In this document: one piece after another, positions 11,175-22,728 of the stretch
How the letters are laid out: the number at the start of each line of letters is the position of its first letter
How positions within the stretch are numbered: position 1 is the first letter of the stretch
Source of the DNA: Buddleja alternifolia
Taxonomy: Eukaryota > Streptophyta > Magnoliopsida > Lamiales > Scrophulariaceae
Length of the DNA: 64,000 nucleotides
Direction of reading: 5' to 3'
Assembly: GCA_019426215.1 (NCBI GenBank)
Contig: CM033395.1
Coordinates: 13,692,569-13,756,568, forward strand
Made by a program: the position numbers and the translations under genes
The notes under the pieces: model-generated
Database searches by the model: none
The model's input: the letters and a program-made list of their open reading frames with translations, nothing else
Told to the model about the DNA's origin: nothing

Positions 11175-13087
11175 AATCTTTGATTTCTGTATTTAATTGA
11201 TTACGTGATTATGTATTTTTTCTCGTTTTTACAGCATGTTTTGAATTTATTTTTCATGATAGTAATCCACGATTTTTTTGCGTTTAATTCATGTATGTTG
11301 TAGTATGATAACTTGTGAATTGAAAAATCTAATTTTTGTGATAATCGGATAGGAAAAACCCCGCGACGAGCGCGATGAAAACAACGTGCGTAGTCTACGC
11401 GCCCACACGCTGTGCGCCCGTGTGCATGTGCGAATGACGCCGTGCGCTCGGTGCACAACGTCGTGCTCCGGGCCTAGCCACACGGCCAGGCCACTGCCGT
11501 GCGCTTGGCACATGGCGCATGGCCACGAGGCCAGGCTCAAGGCCTTGCGCTGAGGGCAAGACACACGTCGTGCCGTGTGCTTGGCGCATGCGGGCCCGGG
11601 TCTATGACTCGGGTCCTAAAGGGTCGGGTTATTTTACCTCGGTTCCAATTTTTTAAGTAAATGGGTTTTGAACTATTTTAATTATCCGGGTGGATAAAAA
11701 AGATGATCCCCCGAATTTAATTAAATAAGCCTAAATTATTTTAATTAAAATTATGGACTCTTCAATAAATTAGTTTTGGGCCTAATTAATTAAAATTAAA
11801 TATGCCAGTGGTTGTCAATTTATATTTTATGAAATCAAGCCCAAATTGTTTTTATTGAATATTATTAATTTAAGTGAAATAATTAATTAATGGTTCTTGG
11901 AGAATTTTTTAATTAAGTTATTTATTTAAATTAAGGATTCTCACTAAATGGTTTACTCTCATGATTATCAATAAAATTTGAAATTTTATTAATGAAGTTA
12001 ATTAGTTGGACTAATTAATTACTAACTTCATTACCAACATAATTGCTTTATTTTTTGCGAGCATGTATTATATGATGGTGACATTGTCCATGGGCTCAGG
12101 TAATTTCTTTTGATTGTATTTCCTTTTATGGGTTGTAAGGGCCAGAATTGAACCCGTTTATTTTATTTCTAGAATTATGTATAGGTTGTTCAATAATCTC
12201 ATATAATAGATAGAAATAGAATAGGCCTTTCAAGAGGAGATCAATCCAAAAGAAGAGGAGTTTGGAGCCCGCAAAGAATAGCTAGGTTTATTTTTCCTTT
12301 TAATGATGGCCCATTGGCTTGGGCCCTCTAGATAAAGCCCATGGACATATGTGTTGGTTTATTGCTTTCGATGCATGTTCATTAGTTGTATGAAGCATGT
12401 ATATTATCAATATGCGCTATATAAATTGAATAATGTGCAAAGTGAGACCAAGATAAATGTTTAGAACATGAATTCTCCCAAAACAAAAATTATACTAAGT
12501 TAGTAAGGGGTGCTAGGCATCCTTTCCCTCCACTAAACTTAATAAAATTAAGTATTAAACCTAGTATATGACATCTTCCCAGTAAGTGGGGGTTATATCA
12601 AGATTTAATTCTAGAATTTTATTAAGTGCACTAGATGCCTTAATCGGGACATATTTCACCCCAAATATCGTTAAAGGGTTGCAAGGTGAAATTCAAATGT
12701 TAGATTATGAGGAGTTAGTGAGAATAAACATAGATAATCCACAAAGCCTATAAATCGTAGGGTTGCGGTTTTGGTGGATTATGGGAAAAAGAAGATTGAA
12801 CCATCTATTGGATAGATTGATTTTGGATATCACTTTAATTAAATAATGGACCAAATATCGTTAAACGGTTGCCATCCATTAGATTAATTAAAGAACTCAA
12901 TCCCCACCACAAAGTACATTACAACGATCACTTCCATTTTTCACAGTGGCAGTGTGAATCTCAAAAAATGTAGAGGGAGCCAAGTTATAAGTCGAAGTCC
13001 TTGATTTTAATTAGTTTAATTACACAAGTCTAATAAAGTCTGGTTTATTTTCTGCATTTATTTGATTTCTCTCTCTCAAATTTAATT
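11175..13087 (+). other. Untranslated leader of element B
   Basis: A 1.9-kb leader without a convincing gene. A GC-rich patch (about 11355-11600) is rich in TGCGC and TTGGCGCATG phrases and stands out in AT-rich DNA; the minus-strand open frames there look like by-products of its composition. From about 12180 the sequence is homologous to the D leader (26560-27300) and holds the conserved stem-loop row. The last bases before the gag ATG are a CT-rich tract, TTTCTCTCTCTC. Confidence 0.75.
12505..12881 (+). other. Row of conserved stem-loops in the B leader (candidate RNA signal)
   Basis: Paired arms seen by eye: AAGGGGTG/CATCCTTT (12505-12512/12518-12525), CCCA/TGGG (12578-12581/12587-12590), ATTTCACC/GGTGAAAT (12653-12660/12685-12692), ATAATCCAC/GTGGATTAT (12734-12742/12774-12782) and TAATGGA/TCCATTA (12844-12850/12875-12881). 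The last three enclose a similar loop ending GGTTGC. Element D has the same layout with changed but still paired arms (26733-27097). A role in RNA packaging, dimerisation or translation is inference. Confidence 0.65.
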
Positions 13088-13912
13088 ATGTCTCCCAAAC
13101 CACTGTCGAAATTAATGGAAAACACGATTCTCATTGGTCCAAACTACATAGAATGGCTCACAAAGCTGAGGATGGTCCTTAGCAGTGAATCCATAGATTA
13201 TGTACTGGAAATTGGTCATCCTCCCATTCCTGGAAACGACGAGGGTGATGAAGTTCGCCTGGCTTGTTGGGATTGGTGCCGTGATAACCATAAAGCAATG
13301 GTGTACATCTTAAGCTCGATGTGCATAGAGTTGCAAAGGTCCCATGATAAGATGGATAATGTAAGAGACATTATCCTGCATCTGGATGAGCTGTTCGGAG
13401 AGCGCGATAGGACCGCTAGATATTTCATTTCAAGGGATCTCTTCCGAACTAAAATGACTGAAGGAGAGGATGTTGGAGAACACGTTTTCAAAACGATGAC
13501 CAAGATAGAAAAACTAAAATCTTTAAACTTCTACATGGACATATATCTCCAAGTTGATCTCATCCCACAGTCACTCCCCGATTCGTTCTATTACTTCGTC
13601 ATAAACTTTAACATGAATGACATTGAGGGTTCTTTAGCTGGGTTATTAGAAAAACTCAAAGTTGCTTAGAAACAAATAAAGGTGGACAAATGGAACAACC
13701 CAATGGCAATTACTTTTCCTAATCCACTGGATGGAAAAAGGAATAATAATGACCATTTAGAGGAAGGGGCATCCAGCACGACTTGCAACCTAGCACACCG
13801 AAGGAGAAATAAGAGGGCTAGAAATCAGGACAGATGCTTATGCTGAGGTGAGCTAGGCTACTGGAGAAGAGACTGTCCTAACATACAAGGGAAAGGTAAA
13901 GAACTTTATGTT
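13088..13912 (+). pseudogene. Gag of element B (broken)
   Basis: The ATG at 13088 opens a 193-residue frame with the Copia Gag domain: LIGPNYIEWLTKLRMVL, ELQRSHDKMD, ELFGERDRTARY, LPDSFYYFVINFN. It is homologous to the A Gag. A TAG at 13667-13669 ends it, and the same frame continues through a basic linker to the CCHC knuckle near 13833-13880. There one Cys codon has become TGA and the His reads Tyr (GELGYWRRDC). The CT-rich tract just before the ATG and alignment with A support this start. Confidence 0.85.
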
Positions 13913-14368
13913 TTTGAAACTAATTGCTCTATTACCAATTTTTCTTCTTCATGGGTTCTTGATTCAGGAGCTAATACTCATGTATGTTGCGTGAATCATA
14001 ATCTGGAAAGAAGTAGGAAGCTGAGCCCTGATGAGGGGAAGATAAGAGTAGGCAGCGGTCAAAGCGTCCCAGCTACTGAAATTGAATCTGCCTCATTATT
14101 TCTTAAGTCTGGACATATACTATTTCTGGATAATGTTTTAGTTTTGCCCAGTGGGCTTAAAAACATTGTTTCTATTCCCGTTTTAGTAAAACTTGGTTAT
14201 ACTTTCCATTTTATTCATGAACGATGCAATGTTTATTATGGTAATAAATTAGTAGTCTTTGCTTCTTTAATAAATGGATTGTATTACCTTAATGTCCGGA
14301 ATGAGTGTTCTGTGAATACTATACAAAGGAGACGTAGTAAGCGTGGAATAGACCAAAGATTGATTTGA
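13913..14368 (+). pseudogene. Protease region of element B
   Basis: In the same frame as Gag. The aspartic protease motif is intact here, WVLDSGANTHVCC (near 13953-13990). It is followed by GSGQSVPATEI, LFLDNVLVLP and the linker to the GAG-pre-integrase domain. The TGA at 14366-14368 replaces the Trp before HLRLGHAG, the same residue that is lost in element A. Confidence 0.8.
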
Positions 14369-15364
14369 CATCTTAGACTAGGCCATGCCGGCGAACATAA
14401 AATTTGCAAAATGGAGAGAGATGGACTAATCGATCCATTGGGATTGGATCCCTATCCTACTTGTGAATCTTGTCTCAAAGGCAAGATGGCTAGATCCCCC
14501 TTCACAGAGACTTTTGAATGAGCCTCACATATCTTAGGCTTCGTACACACTGATGTTTGTGGTCTATTTGGAGAAATGGCACGAGGAGGTTTCCTTTACT
14601 TCATCACCTTCACTGATGACCATTTAAGATATGGTCTAGTGTACATAATGAGGCATAAGTCTGAATCCATTGAAAAATTCAAGTAATTCAAGGCTTTAGT
14701 GGAAAATCAAACTGGTCAACATATAAAAACTCGGTCGGATAGAGGAAGAGAATATATGAGCGACGAGTTTGATGTATACCTCAGAGAGAACGGTATAGAA
14801 TTACAACTCACACCTCCAGCGACACCACAGTTAAATGGAGTAGCAGAGCGAAGGAATCGAACCTTGTTGAACATGGTTCGCTCCATGCTCAGCTACACTG
14901 ACTTACCCATTTCACTGTGGGGTCATGTGCTACTTACAGCTGCACACATATTAAATAGATGTCCGTCCAAGTCCGTTCCTATGACTCCCTATGAAATATG
15001 GAGGAATAGGAAACCAAGTCTTAAATCACATCAAGATTTGGGGATGTCCGGCTTATATCAAAAAGACCAAAGTGAACAGGTTGGAGGCCAGATCCTTGAA
15101 GGGATGTTTCATTGGATATCCTGAGAATTCAATGGGATCTTTTACCTGCACGATGATCAAAGGATCATTGTAGCTTTACAAGCCCACTTTCTTGAAGATG
15201 AGTTCATTCAAGAAGGAGGAGTGGGTAGAAAGATTGCTCTAGAAGAACAAAATGAGACTCCAGTGGATACATCTACACAGGGAGTGAGAACCGAACCTTT
15301 TGTAACACAACCACAACCGCGAAGACCAAGTAGAGTACCTCAACCGCCTGAGAGGTACAGATAT
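14369..15364 (+). pseudogene. Integrase region of element B, cut by element C
   Basis: HLRLGHAGEHKI and CESCLKGKM give the HHCC zinc site. The core has HTDVCGLF (Asp), TRSDRGREYMS (Asp; one Leu codon missing in front) and NGVAERRNRT (Glu), so the DDE triad is readable. In-frame stops lie near 14519 (TGA) and 14684 (TAA), and a one-base insertion near 15025 shifts the frame, which resumes at 14991 in frame +1 and runs on to 15364. Element C then interrupts it; RT continues at 22729. Confidence 0.83.
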
Positions 15365-16795
15365 TGATAAGTTCATATTTTACAGTATTTTATGCTTCAT
15401 TTTAATATGATTTGATCGTTACTTTGATCACTTTTTATCCCTCCTAGTGCTTTGATTGGTCTATATTTTGTTTTGTAGGATAAAACTTGATTTGCGCATG
15501 AAAGACGAGAAAAGAGATCCAAATTGAGCTTGAAATTGAAGAAAGAAACAAAAGAAGATAGTGGACGAAAGATTTTACACAATGCTCATAGAGAAACAAG
15601 ATTTTTGTCCCCTTATAGGCCGAATCAGACTAAGATGTCTTCTCCAATTTTGTATATCTTTGTCTTAGCTTCGCGTACCAACTTGAATCACCTCAATCTG
15701 GAAGTTGTAGAGATATTTATGATCAAAATACTAAAGTTATGAATTTTGCTTCAGAAGACTGCGGTCTGAAATTCCAGTGCCCACTTTAGATCGCAGTCTG
15801 CCACGTTTCAGACCGCGGTCCATTTTTCCGTGCCCTAATTTTTATATCCTCCGTTTTTGGACTTTTGGACACGCTTTTCTTGCTCTCCAAGACCCAAGGA
15901 AGCCATGACAAGTCCCAAGGAAGCTTGAATAGTCAATTATCATCATCAAAGCTTGGATTCATTTCTTGTGAGAGGGAGTTCTTCAATTCCCCCTTTTAGA
16001 ATAGTTCTTAGCTATGTCTTTTAGAGATTTTGAATTTCTCTTTGTTACAATTATGAGCTAAGTACTTATTTGATTGAGTTATGTGAATACTTTGTGATGT
16101 TTTATGTTTAAGGAATTCTTAGTTTCCGGATTAATTACATTCTTGTTACATGTTTGATTTTTATGCTTAATGCTTGCATATGCTTGATCACCACGTGTTT
16201 GATATAATGCTTTGTTTTGAGACCGAGAGGAGATAGATAAAGGTAGATCGTAAAATCAAACATCATAACGTAACAATTAACTAGAGATAGAATCAATTGC
16301 GATGTGTGCCTTTTTGTGATAAGATGACCCGAGTGAATGTAGAATCTTCGTAAGCAAGGAATTCCTTTGAACCTTAATGCATGTTAGTTAATTCAATCTT
16401 CGCTATAGAGATATAGGAAGTTGTTGACTAGTATAGGCTCGTTATTTCAAGAGATTGAGTAATGAATACCTTAGGGGGTTTCGCCATAACAAGAACGTTC
16501 TAATAATCCAGGTAATTGAGAGTTTATGAGCACAAAATAGAGCATAGTAGGAGCATAATTCAATCATCTATTTCCATTTGATAATATTACCTTGTTTTTC
16601 ATATAGTTGTTCGTAGTTTATCTTCATAGTATAATCATCTCTCATCTTATATTTTGATTTAGCTTAGAGTTGGGTAACATAGCAATTATGCGCATCGAAT
16701 CCAATTGTCCCTGTGGAGACGATACACACCCGGGCTCATTGTCCACTTTATTACATTGTGCGACCTAGTACACTTGCTAGGATTCACACGTGTCA
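15365..16795 (+). repeat. 5' LTR of element C
   Basis: A 1431-bp LTR, TGATAAG to ACGTGTCA. It has three spaced 10-bp palindrome sites (15757-15766, 15789-15798, 15811-15820), two of them degraded here. It lacks a 20-bp stretch present in the 3' LTR near 21796. Open frames inside it are shared with the other LTR and are not genes. Confidence 0.9.
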
Positions 16796-16801
16796 AATTT
16801 T

Positions 16802-16819
16802 TGGCGCCGTTGCCGGGGA
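16802..16819 (+). other. Primer binding site of element C (tRNA-Asp type)
   Basis: TGGCGCCGTTGCCGGGGA lies six bases past the LTR end. This is the primer site typical of Athila-like Gypsy and related non-autonomous plant elements, and it separates C from the Copia elements around it. Confidence 0.88.
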
Positions 16820-16897
16820 TAATTGCTTTATTTGATATTGTAATTCACTTATCTTCTCTAAGACTAAGTTGTTTTTTTATTTTTTATTCTTGAATAG

Positions 16898-19513
16898 ATG
16901 AGCAACTATGACTGTTATTGGTCAAAACAAGGATGGGATGAAGGTGCCGAATACGGGAGTCAAGTGCAAGATTTATGTTCGTGATATGGAGACGTTCATC
17001 ATAGCGGTTACTGTCAACACGGGGGGAGGAGTCATCAAGATTTTGTTGGGAATTATATGAATAAAATGCAGCGAAAAGTAAATTTAATTCCTAAAGCCCG
17101 AATCATCTATAATCCTCGTGTTTAATTGTGTATAGAAAAATTACCGTTCTAGCGTATGTTGATTTCTGAACGTAATCCTTTTCTCTAACGCCGAATTTGC
17201 CAACGTCTCGAATTTGTCACGCCGGAATCAAAAACAAAAAACTCCTCCTTTCTTCCTTGTCAAAGACGGCTAGAGAGAGAGGTGAGAGACTTTTTCTTGG
17301 AGAGAAAGTTATGTAAGTTGCCTTGTGTTATTTTTCACCTTGTGATATATTTATATCATTATGAAACAATAATCCTTGCATGCAAGAGCCCTATTTGGGC
17401 GTCTATTTGGCCGCCCCTTTCGTCTTGCTTGCTAATTAATTAATCGGATAATTTATTTATCCAATAAATAAATTGATAATCTAATTAATTCAATTCCTAA
17501 TTAATATATAATTCAATTTCTCCATGAAATTAATTAACTCATTAATTTAATTAATTAATTAAATTATCCAATAATTAATTAATTAATTACGGCATCCAAT
17601 GCCGTGAATTTCTCTCAAGTCTTTTTCCCATGTTTTTCCTTTTGCACTTCCTTTAAGCGCAACTCTTTAGGTTCGTCTCAAAAGGCAATTGGGAGGAATC
17701 CAAAGGGGTGTGACTGACACCTAGCCAGTCTCGTGGCTCACACCATAACCCAATTGAGAATGAATGAATAGGATCATTCCAAACCTTTACGCCTTGAATA
17801 CCGTACGTGTATAAACCTTTTATTTTTATATCCCAGTCAAGTAAGAGTCATGGTTTAAAGTCAAACTCATATAACTTGACCATATGCCTACGCTCATAAT
17901 AAGTCGAGGTATTTAAATGCTTTGGCCAAAGACTTTCATCCTCACTTATTCATGATCGCATAGGATATTTTACTCATTCACTTATGAGAGAATAAATTCC
18001 ATATTGCAAATCAGTTAACAACGCTACTTGCTCATCAAGTTGCACTTCGAGGTTGATTCCACCAACAGGTGATTTGAATCTAACTACTCTAATGATAGAC
18101 TTGATGTCACAAGTACATCTTCAACTTGATTTCTCAGGTCAGAGGTTCACACATACCTATCACTACTTATCAGTTTCATCATTGACTGTCAATGAGTGAA
18201 TACCCATGTGATGAACTGATGCGAGCCGTGTTCGAACATATCAGTCCAACTGACACGTCTATGATATAAGTTCCCACTACCACTTCCAGAGTGTACGACT
18301 GACACTTTCTCTGTCGAAACTTACATCATACAAGTATTTATTCACTATTGATGCCCAATCAATATTTCTTAGACTTGCGAACCCTTTTAGATGTCAAGGG
18401 TCAAAACCATTCTAGTGCCTTTCCTCCTATCTCATAGGAGCTAGAAGGTTCGTCTTGTCATCAAGGACTTTACATTGTTTATTCACACCTTATAAATGCC
18501 TATAAGAAAACAACAATCAACTGCCTTATATTAATAGAAAAATCATAGTTTAGTTACAATGTTTATGCCCTATAAATCTATCCTCTTTTTGGCATTCGAG
18601 GGCATATACTCTAACAAATTTTCCATTAAGTTTTTATGTTATGAGATCTTCACCCGCATACCTGCAACATGATAGTATGATGCAAGAAGAATTTCACCCG
18701 ATTAACTTTCAGAATCAAGGGAATTATCAGCAACAACCAGATGAAAACCCAAGTTTTATAGAGTTGATGATTCAATGGATGAAGACGAATGATGAGCGGT
18801 CTCAGAATATTGAAGCATCTATGATGGAATTGCAAACACAGCTCAACCAACTTTCTGACTTATTGGCAGAGAGATCATCAGACACTTCGCAGAGTGGCAC
18901 AGAAGAGAATGATGAGGTACCTGATACAGAAGTTGAACAAGTTGTTGATTCGGCACCACAGTGTCTACAACCCATTGCTACACCAACACTACTTCCAGAA
19001 TCTATGTGTGGTGAAGAAGAGACAACATCACTGGTTCCGTCAGATGTCCAAGAAAAGACATTAGAAGTGTTTAAGAACTCATCACCTCCTACCACCATAT
19101 CTCTCGAATTCTTACAAAAGCGTATCAATAACCAGAGAGACAGAGTGGAGGAGGTTGAAGTCAAAGTTCACAACTCTAGTGATCCATTCAATGCATATTT
19201 TGAGAACCCAAGTGATACTACGGTCGAGAATGAGAAAATCAGAGGATATATAAATCATTTGGATATACCACCATTTGAGTTGTCAAAAACAAGTCTCTGG
19301 GAATTTGGGACAACCGTATATGAGTTGCAATCATCCGTTGAGGATTCTTTCTCACTTCCAATTAAACTTTCATCTTTACACTTCAATTATGTATTTTTTA
19401 AAAAAAACCTTATGTTCAATTACAATTCTTTTAGGTTGTGTGATAGAGATTGGAGGGGAAAAGCCTTTACGCAACTGGAAAAATCACAAAAAGGCCCGTC
19501 CATACAAAGTTAG
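16898..19513 (+). pseudogene. Gag-like ORF of element C, interrupted by a solo LTR
   Basis: The first part (16898-17043) starts with an ATG reading MSNYDCYWSKQGWDEG and has one TGA at 16982-16984. The second part (18622-19513) includes the 290-residue open frame from 18641. It has a Gln/Asn-rich start, a heptad-like segment (about residues 30-80: MKTNDERSQNIEASMMELQ), an acidic middle and a C-terminal part without a recognisable domain. Leaving out the solo LTR and one target repeat brings both parts into one frame. There is no CCHC knuckle and no catalytic motif. I call it gag-like by position only. Confidence 0.6.
17044..18616 (-). repeat. Solo LTR of the element B family inside element C
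   Basis: The 1573-bp LTR lies on the minus strand, starting TGTTAGAGTATATGCCC at 18616 and ending CCCAACA at 17044. It matches the B 3' LTR (24386-25963) along its length. The flanks GATTT (17039-17043) and AATTT (18617-18621) agree at four of five bases, as expected for an aged target duplication. No internal sequence is present, so recombination between two LTRs has removed it. Confidence 0.85.
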
Positions 19514-21260
19514 CATTGCTCCTTATGATCCACTATGAGCAGTGCAAGGGAGTCAAGCTAATGACTTAAAATAAGCACTTCGTGGGAGGAAACCCAGGCC
19601 TTTTCTCGCTGTCTTGTTTTAGTTTTGCTTTTCATTTTATGCTCGTTGTTTGTTTTGTTGCTTTTATTTTTTTAGTTTTTTTTTCAGTTAGTCTTGTGTG
19701 CTCTTAGCTTGTTGATGATCTAATTGTCTCCTTCTTGCTTTTCTCTTTACAGATGCTTGTTATCGTCATATATCTTCTACGCCTTTGCACCAATCGCCAT
19801 TTAGATGATTCATGCGCCTTCATTTCTAAGGAAAATCTTTCTACCCTCTTATTTTATGTTTGTTTCCTCACCCGTTGAGGACAATGTGCTAGATAAGTTC
19901 GGGGGTGGGTCATTCTTCCCAATTTAATATTATTTTATGGCGATTGGGCGTAGTATGTTTTCATTGGTTTAGATTTCTACTTGATTTGGGATGAGAAAAC
20001 TTCGTTAGTCAATGATTTCAAATTCATGTTTTGTTATACCTTTGCTTGGAGCACGATTCGTTTGAGTGTCTCTACTTCATCTAAGATGAAATCTGTTGTC
20101 GTATTTTATACTTGAAAGCCTTTTTAGCCTTGCTTATGTGAATTTTTGAGGATTTAAAGCATTGAACTTTCAATTTTGTTAACTTTGAAGTGTGTGTTGA
20201 GTGTGAGAAGTCATGAAATGATTTAGGCCATCTTTCATTGTCTTTAACCTTACAATTAGCCTTCACTATATTACGTAATCTCTAGACCTTATTTTGAGCC
20301 GTATTGATAAGAATGGAGTGTGCTAAGCACACTAAAAATCACCATTCGCCTTTCTTGCAAGCCACACTAACCACCCTTTAGCCTAAAAGAAAAACAAAGT
20401 CCATTTCCTAATTAAGAGAGCATATAACTTCATATCATTTGGTTTAAATTTGGGAATACGCTTCATTTCGGGTATCGAATCTCATGGATTAATGGGTTAA
20501 AAGGTGTGTTTGTTCTTGATGATGTTGAGAAAATTTGAGGTTTTGAGTTTATGTGAAATAATGAGATGAAAATAAATTTTGAATGATGGCTAAATAGTCG
20601 AGAGAGAAAAAAAAATTTTAAAAAATTATGAGCTCTCTTGACTGGGCTATGAATTGAGATTCAATGTGAATAGTTGGCTTTTGGGGTTGTAAGTTTAAAA
20701 GGGAAAAGAAATCAAAAAGTGATAAGTGGCGAGATGTAGAGAATTGTTCTATTAATAAGTGAGTATTTAACTCAATGATATTGAGTTGTATGCTCTCTTG
20801 AGTTTAGTCACTTTATCCATATATCCCTGTCCAAGCCATTACCTAGCCTTACGTTACAAGCCGAAAAGACCTTTTGATTGTGACTTTCACATTTCATGCA
20901 CACCGATAGGTTAACAAGTATTGGAGCGTTTTAATGTCTTTAGTATCTAATAGGTTTGCATAATCTTGTTTAAAGTGTGCTCTTGGCATAAAAATGGATA
21001 TAGAGTTCATGATTTAAAGATGGAGTCGAAGATGTTTGGAGGCTGACAAATTGTTGAGTGTTCTAGGTAAAGTGTAACTTGTCATAATCATTTTCGAGGG
21101 TTTAATTTTTACTTTTATGTTTGAAGTTGAAAAAAAATTTGAGCCTTCATGTGCGTACTTGATTTTTGAGACATGAATTTTTTAAAAAGATCCCAAACCA
21201 AGTTGTAAAATTTGAACTTATGAATACTTATTCACCAATTATTGATCGAGGCGATCATAG
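19514..21260 (+). other. Noncoding 3' part of element C
   Basis: No supported gene. Just after the ORF comes AAATAAGCACTTCGTGGGAGG (19570 region), and further on GTTGAGGACAATGTGCTAG with a G-run (19875-19910). As I recall, both phrases are conserved after the ORF of many plant Gypsy-like non-autonomous elements. The rest is AT-rich filler. Confidence 0.6.
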
Positions 21261-21277
21261 CCTAGTTGGGGGGTAGT
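21261..21277 (+). other. Polypurine tract of element C
   Basis: CCTAGTTGGGGGGTAGT directly precedes the 3' LTR start TGATAAG. The G-run is the likely plus-strand primer. Confidence 0.75.
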
Positions 21278-22728
21278 TGATAAGTTCATATTTTACAGTA
21301 TTTTATGCTGCATTTTAATATGATTTGATCGTTACTTTGATCACTTTTTATCCCTCCTAGTGCTTTGATTGGTCTATAATTTGTTTTGTAGGATAAAATT
21401 TGATTTGCGCATGAAAGACGAGAAAAGAGATCCAAATTGAGCTTGAAATTGAAGAAAGAAACAAAAGAAGATAGATGACGAAAGATTTTACACAATGCTC
21501 ATAGAGAAATGAGATTTTTGTCCCCTTACAGGCCGAATCAGACTAAGATGTCTTCTTAAATTTAGTAGATCTTTGTCTTAGCTTCGCGTACCAACTTGAA
21601 TCACCTCAATCCGGAATTTGAAGAGATATTTATGATCAAAATACTAAAGCTATGAATCTTGCGTCAGAAGACCGCGGTCCGAAATTCTAGTGCCCACATT
21701 AGACCGCGGTCTGCTATGTTTCAGGCCGCGGTCCTTTTTCCCGTGCCCTAATTTTTATATCCTCTATTTTTGGACTTTTGGACACACTTTTCACCTACCA
21801 AAAGGGCTTTTCTTGCTCTCCAAGACCCAAGAAAGCCATGACAAGTCCCAAGGAAGCTTGAAGAGTCAATTATCATCATCAAAGCTTAGATTCATTTCTT
21901 GTGAGAGGGAGTTCTTCAATTCCCCCGTTTAGAATAGTTCTTAGCTATGTCTTTTAGGGATTTTGAATTTCTCTTTGTTACAATTATGAACTAAGTACTT
22001 ATTTGATTGGGTTATGTTAATATTTTGTGATGTTTTATGTTTAATGAATTCTTAGTTTCCGGATTAATTACATTCTTGTTACATGTTTGATTTTTATGCT
22101 TAATGTCTGCATATGCTTGATCACCATGTGTTTGATTTAATGCTTTGTCTTGAGACCGAGAGGAGATAGACAAAGGTAGATCGTAAAATCAAACATCATA
22201 ATGTAACAATTAACTAGAGATAGAATCAATTGCGATGTGTGCCTTTTTGTGATAAGATGACCCGAGTGAATGTAGGATCTTCGTAAGCAAGGAATTCCTT
22301 TGAACCTTAATGCATGTTAGTTAATTCAATCTTCGCTATAGAGATATAGGAAGTTGTTGACTAGTATAGGCTCGTTATTTCAAGAGATTGAGTAATGAAT
22401 ACTTTAGGGGGTTTCTCCATAACAAGAACGTTTTAATAATTCGGGTAATTGAGAGTTTATGAGCACAAAATAGAGCATAGTAGGATCATAATTCAATCAT
22501 CTCTTTCCATTTGATAATATTACCTTGTTTTTCATATAGTTGTCTGTAGTTTATTTTCATAGTATAATCATCTCTCATCTTATATTTTGATTTAGCTTAG
22601 AGTTGGGTAACATAGTAATTATGAGCATCGAATATAATTGTCCCTGTGGAGACGATACACACCCGGGCTCATTGTCCACTTTATTACATTGTGCGACCTA
22701 GTACACTTGCTAGGAATCACACGTGTCA
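21278..22728 (+). repeat. 3' LTR of element C
   Basis: A 1451-bp LTR ending ACGTGTCA, followed by the target repeat GATAT. It carries three palindromes of GACCGCGGTC type (21670-21679, 21702-21711, 21724-21733) with the same spacing as in the 5' LTR. It has a 20-bp segment near 21796 that is absent from the other LTR. Confidence 0.9.

Larger units (their letters stand above)
15365..22728 (+). mobile_element. Element C: non-autonomous Gypsy-like LTR element (LARD/TR-GAG type)
   Basis: C is bounded by TGATAAG and ACGTGTCA with a perfect 5-bp duplication GATAT (15360-15364 and 22729-22733). It has LTRs of 1431 and 1451 bp, a tRNA-Asp-type primer site (16802-16819) like that of Athila-group Gypsy elements, one gag-like frame, ~1.7 kb of noncoding DNA and a polypurine tract. 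No protease, RT or integrase is present, so it must borrow enzymes. The LTRs differ at about 5 of the first 206 positions, so it is fairly young. A B-family solo LTR lies inside it. It disrupted B between integrase and RT. Confidence 0.88.

Noticed and set aside
11201..11589. Overlapping minus-strand frames of 64-91 codons, Arg/His/Ala-rich
   Set aside because: They lie in the GC-rich patch of the B leader. Stop-poor frames are expected from the composition, three frames overlap, and no family pattern is visible.
15397..15742. Short frames in the C LTR, repeated at 21286-21495
   Set aside because: They occur in both LTRs because the LTRs are copies; they have no start context or domain.
16705..16893. 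62-codon frame at the end of the C 5' LTR
   Set aside because: It crosses the LTR end and primer site, and its first part recurs in the 3' LTR (22638), so it is not a gene.
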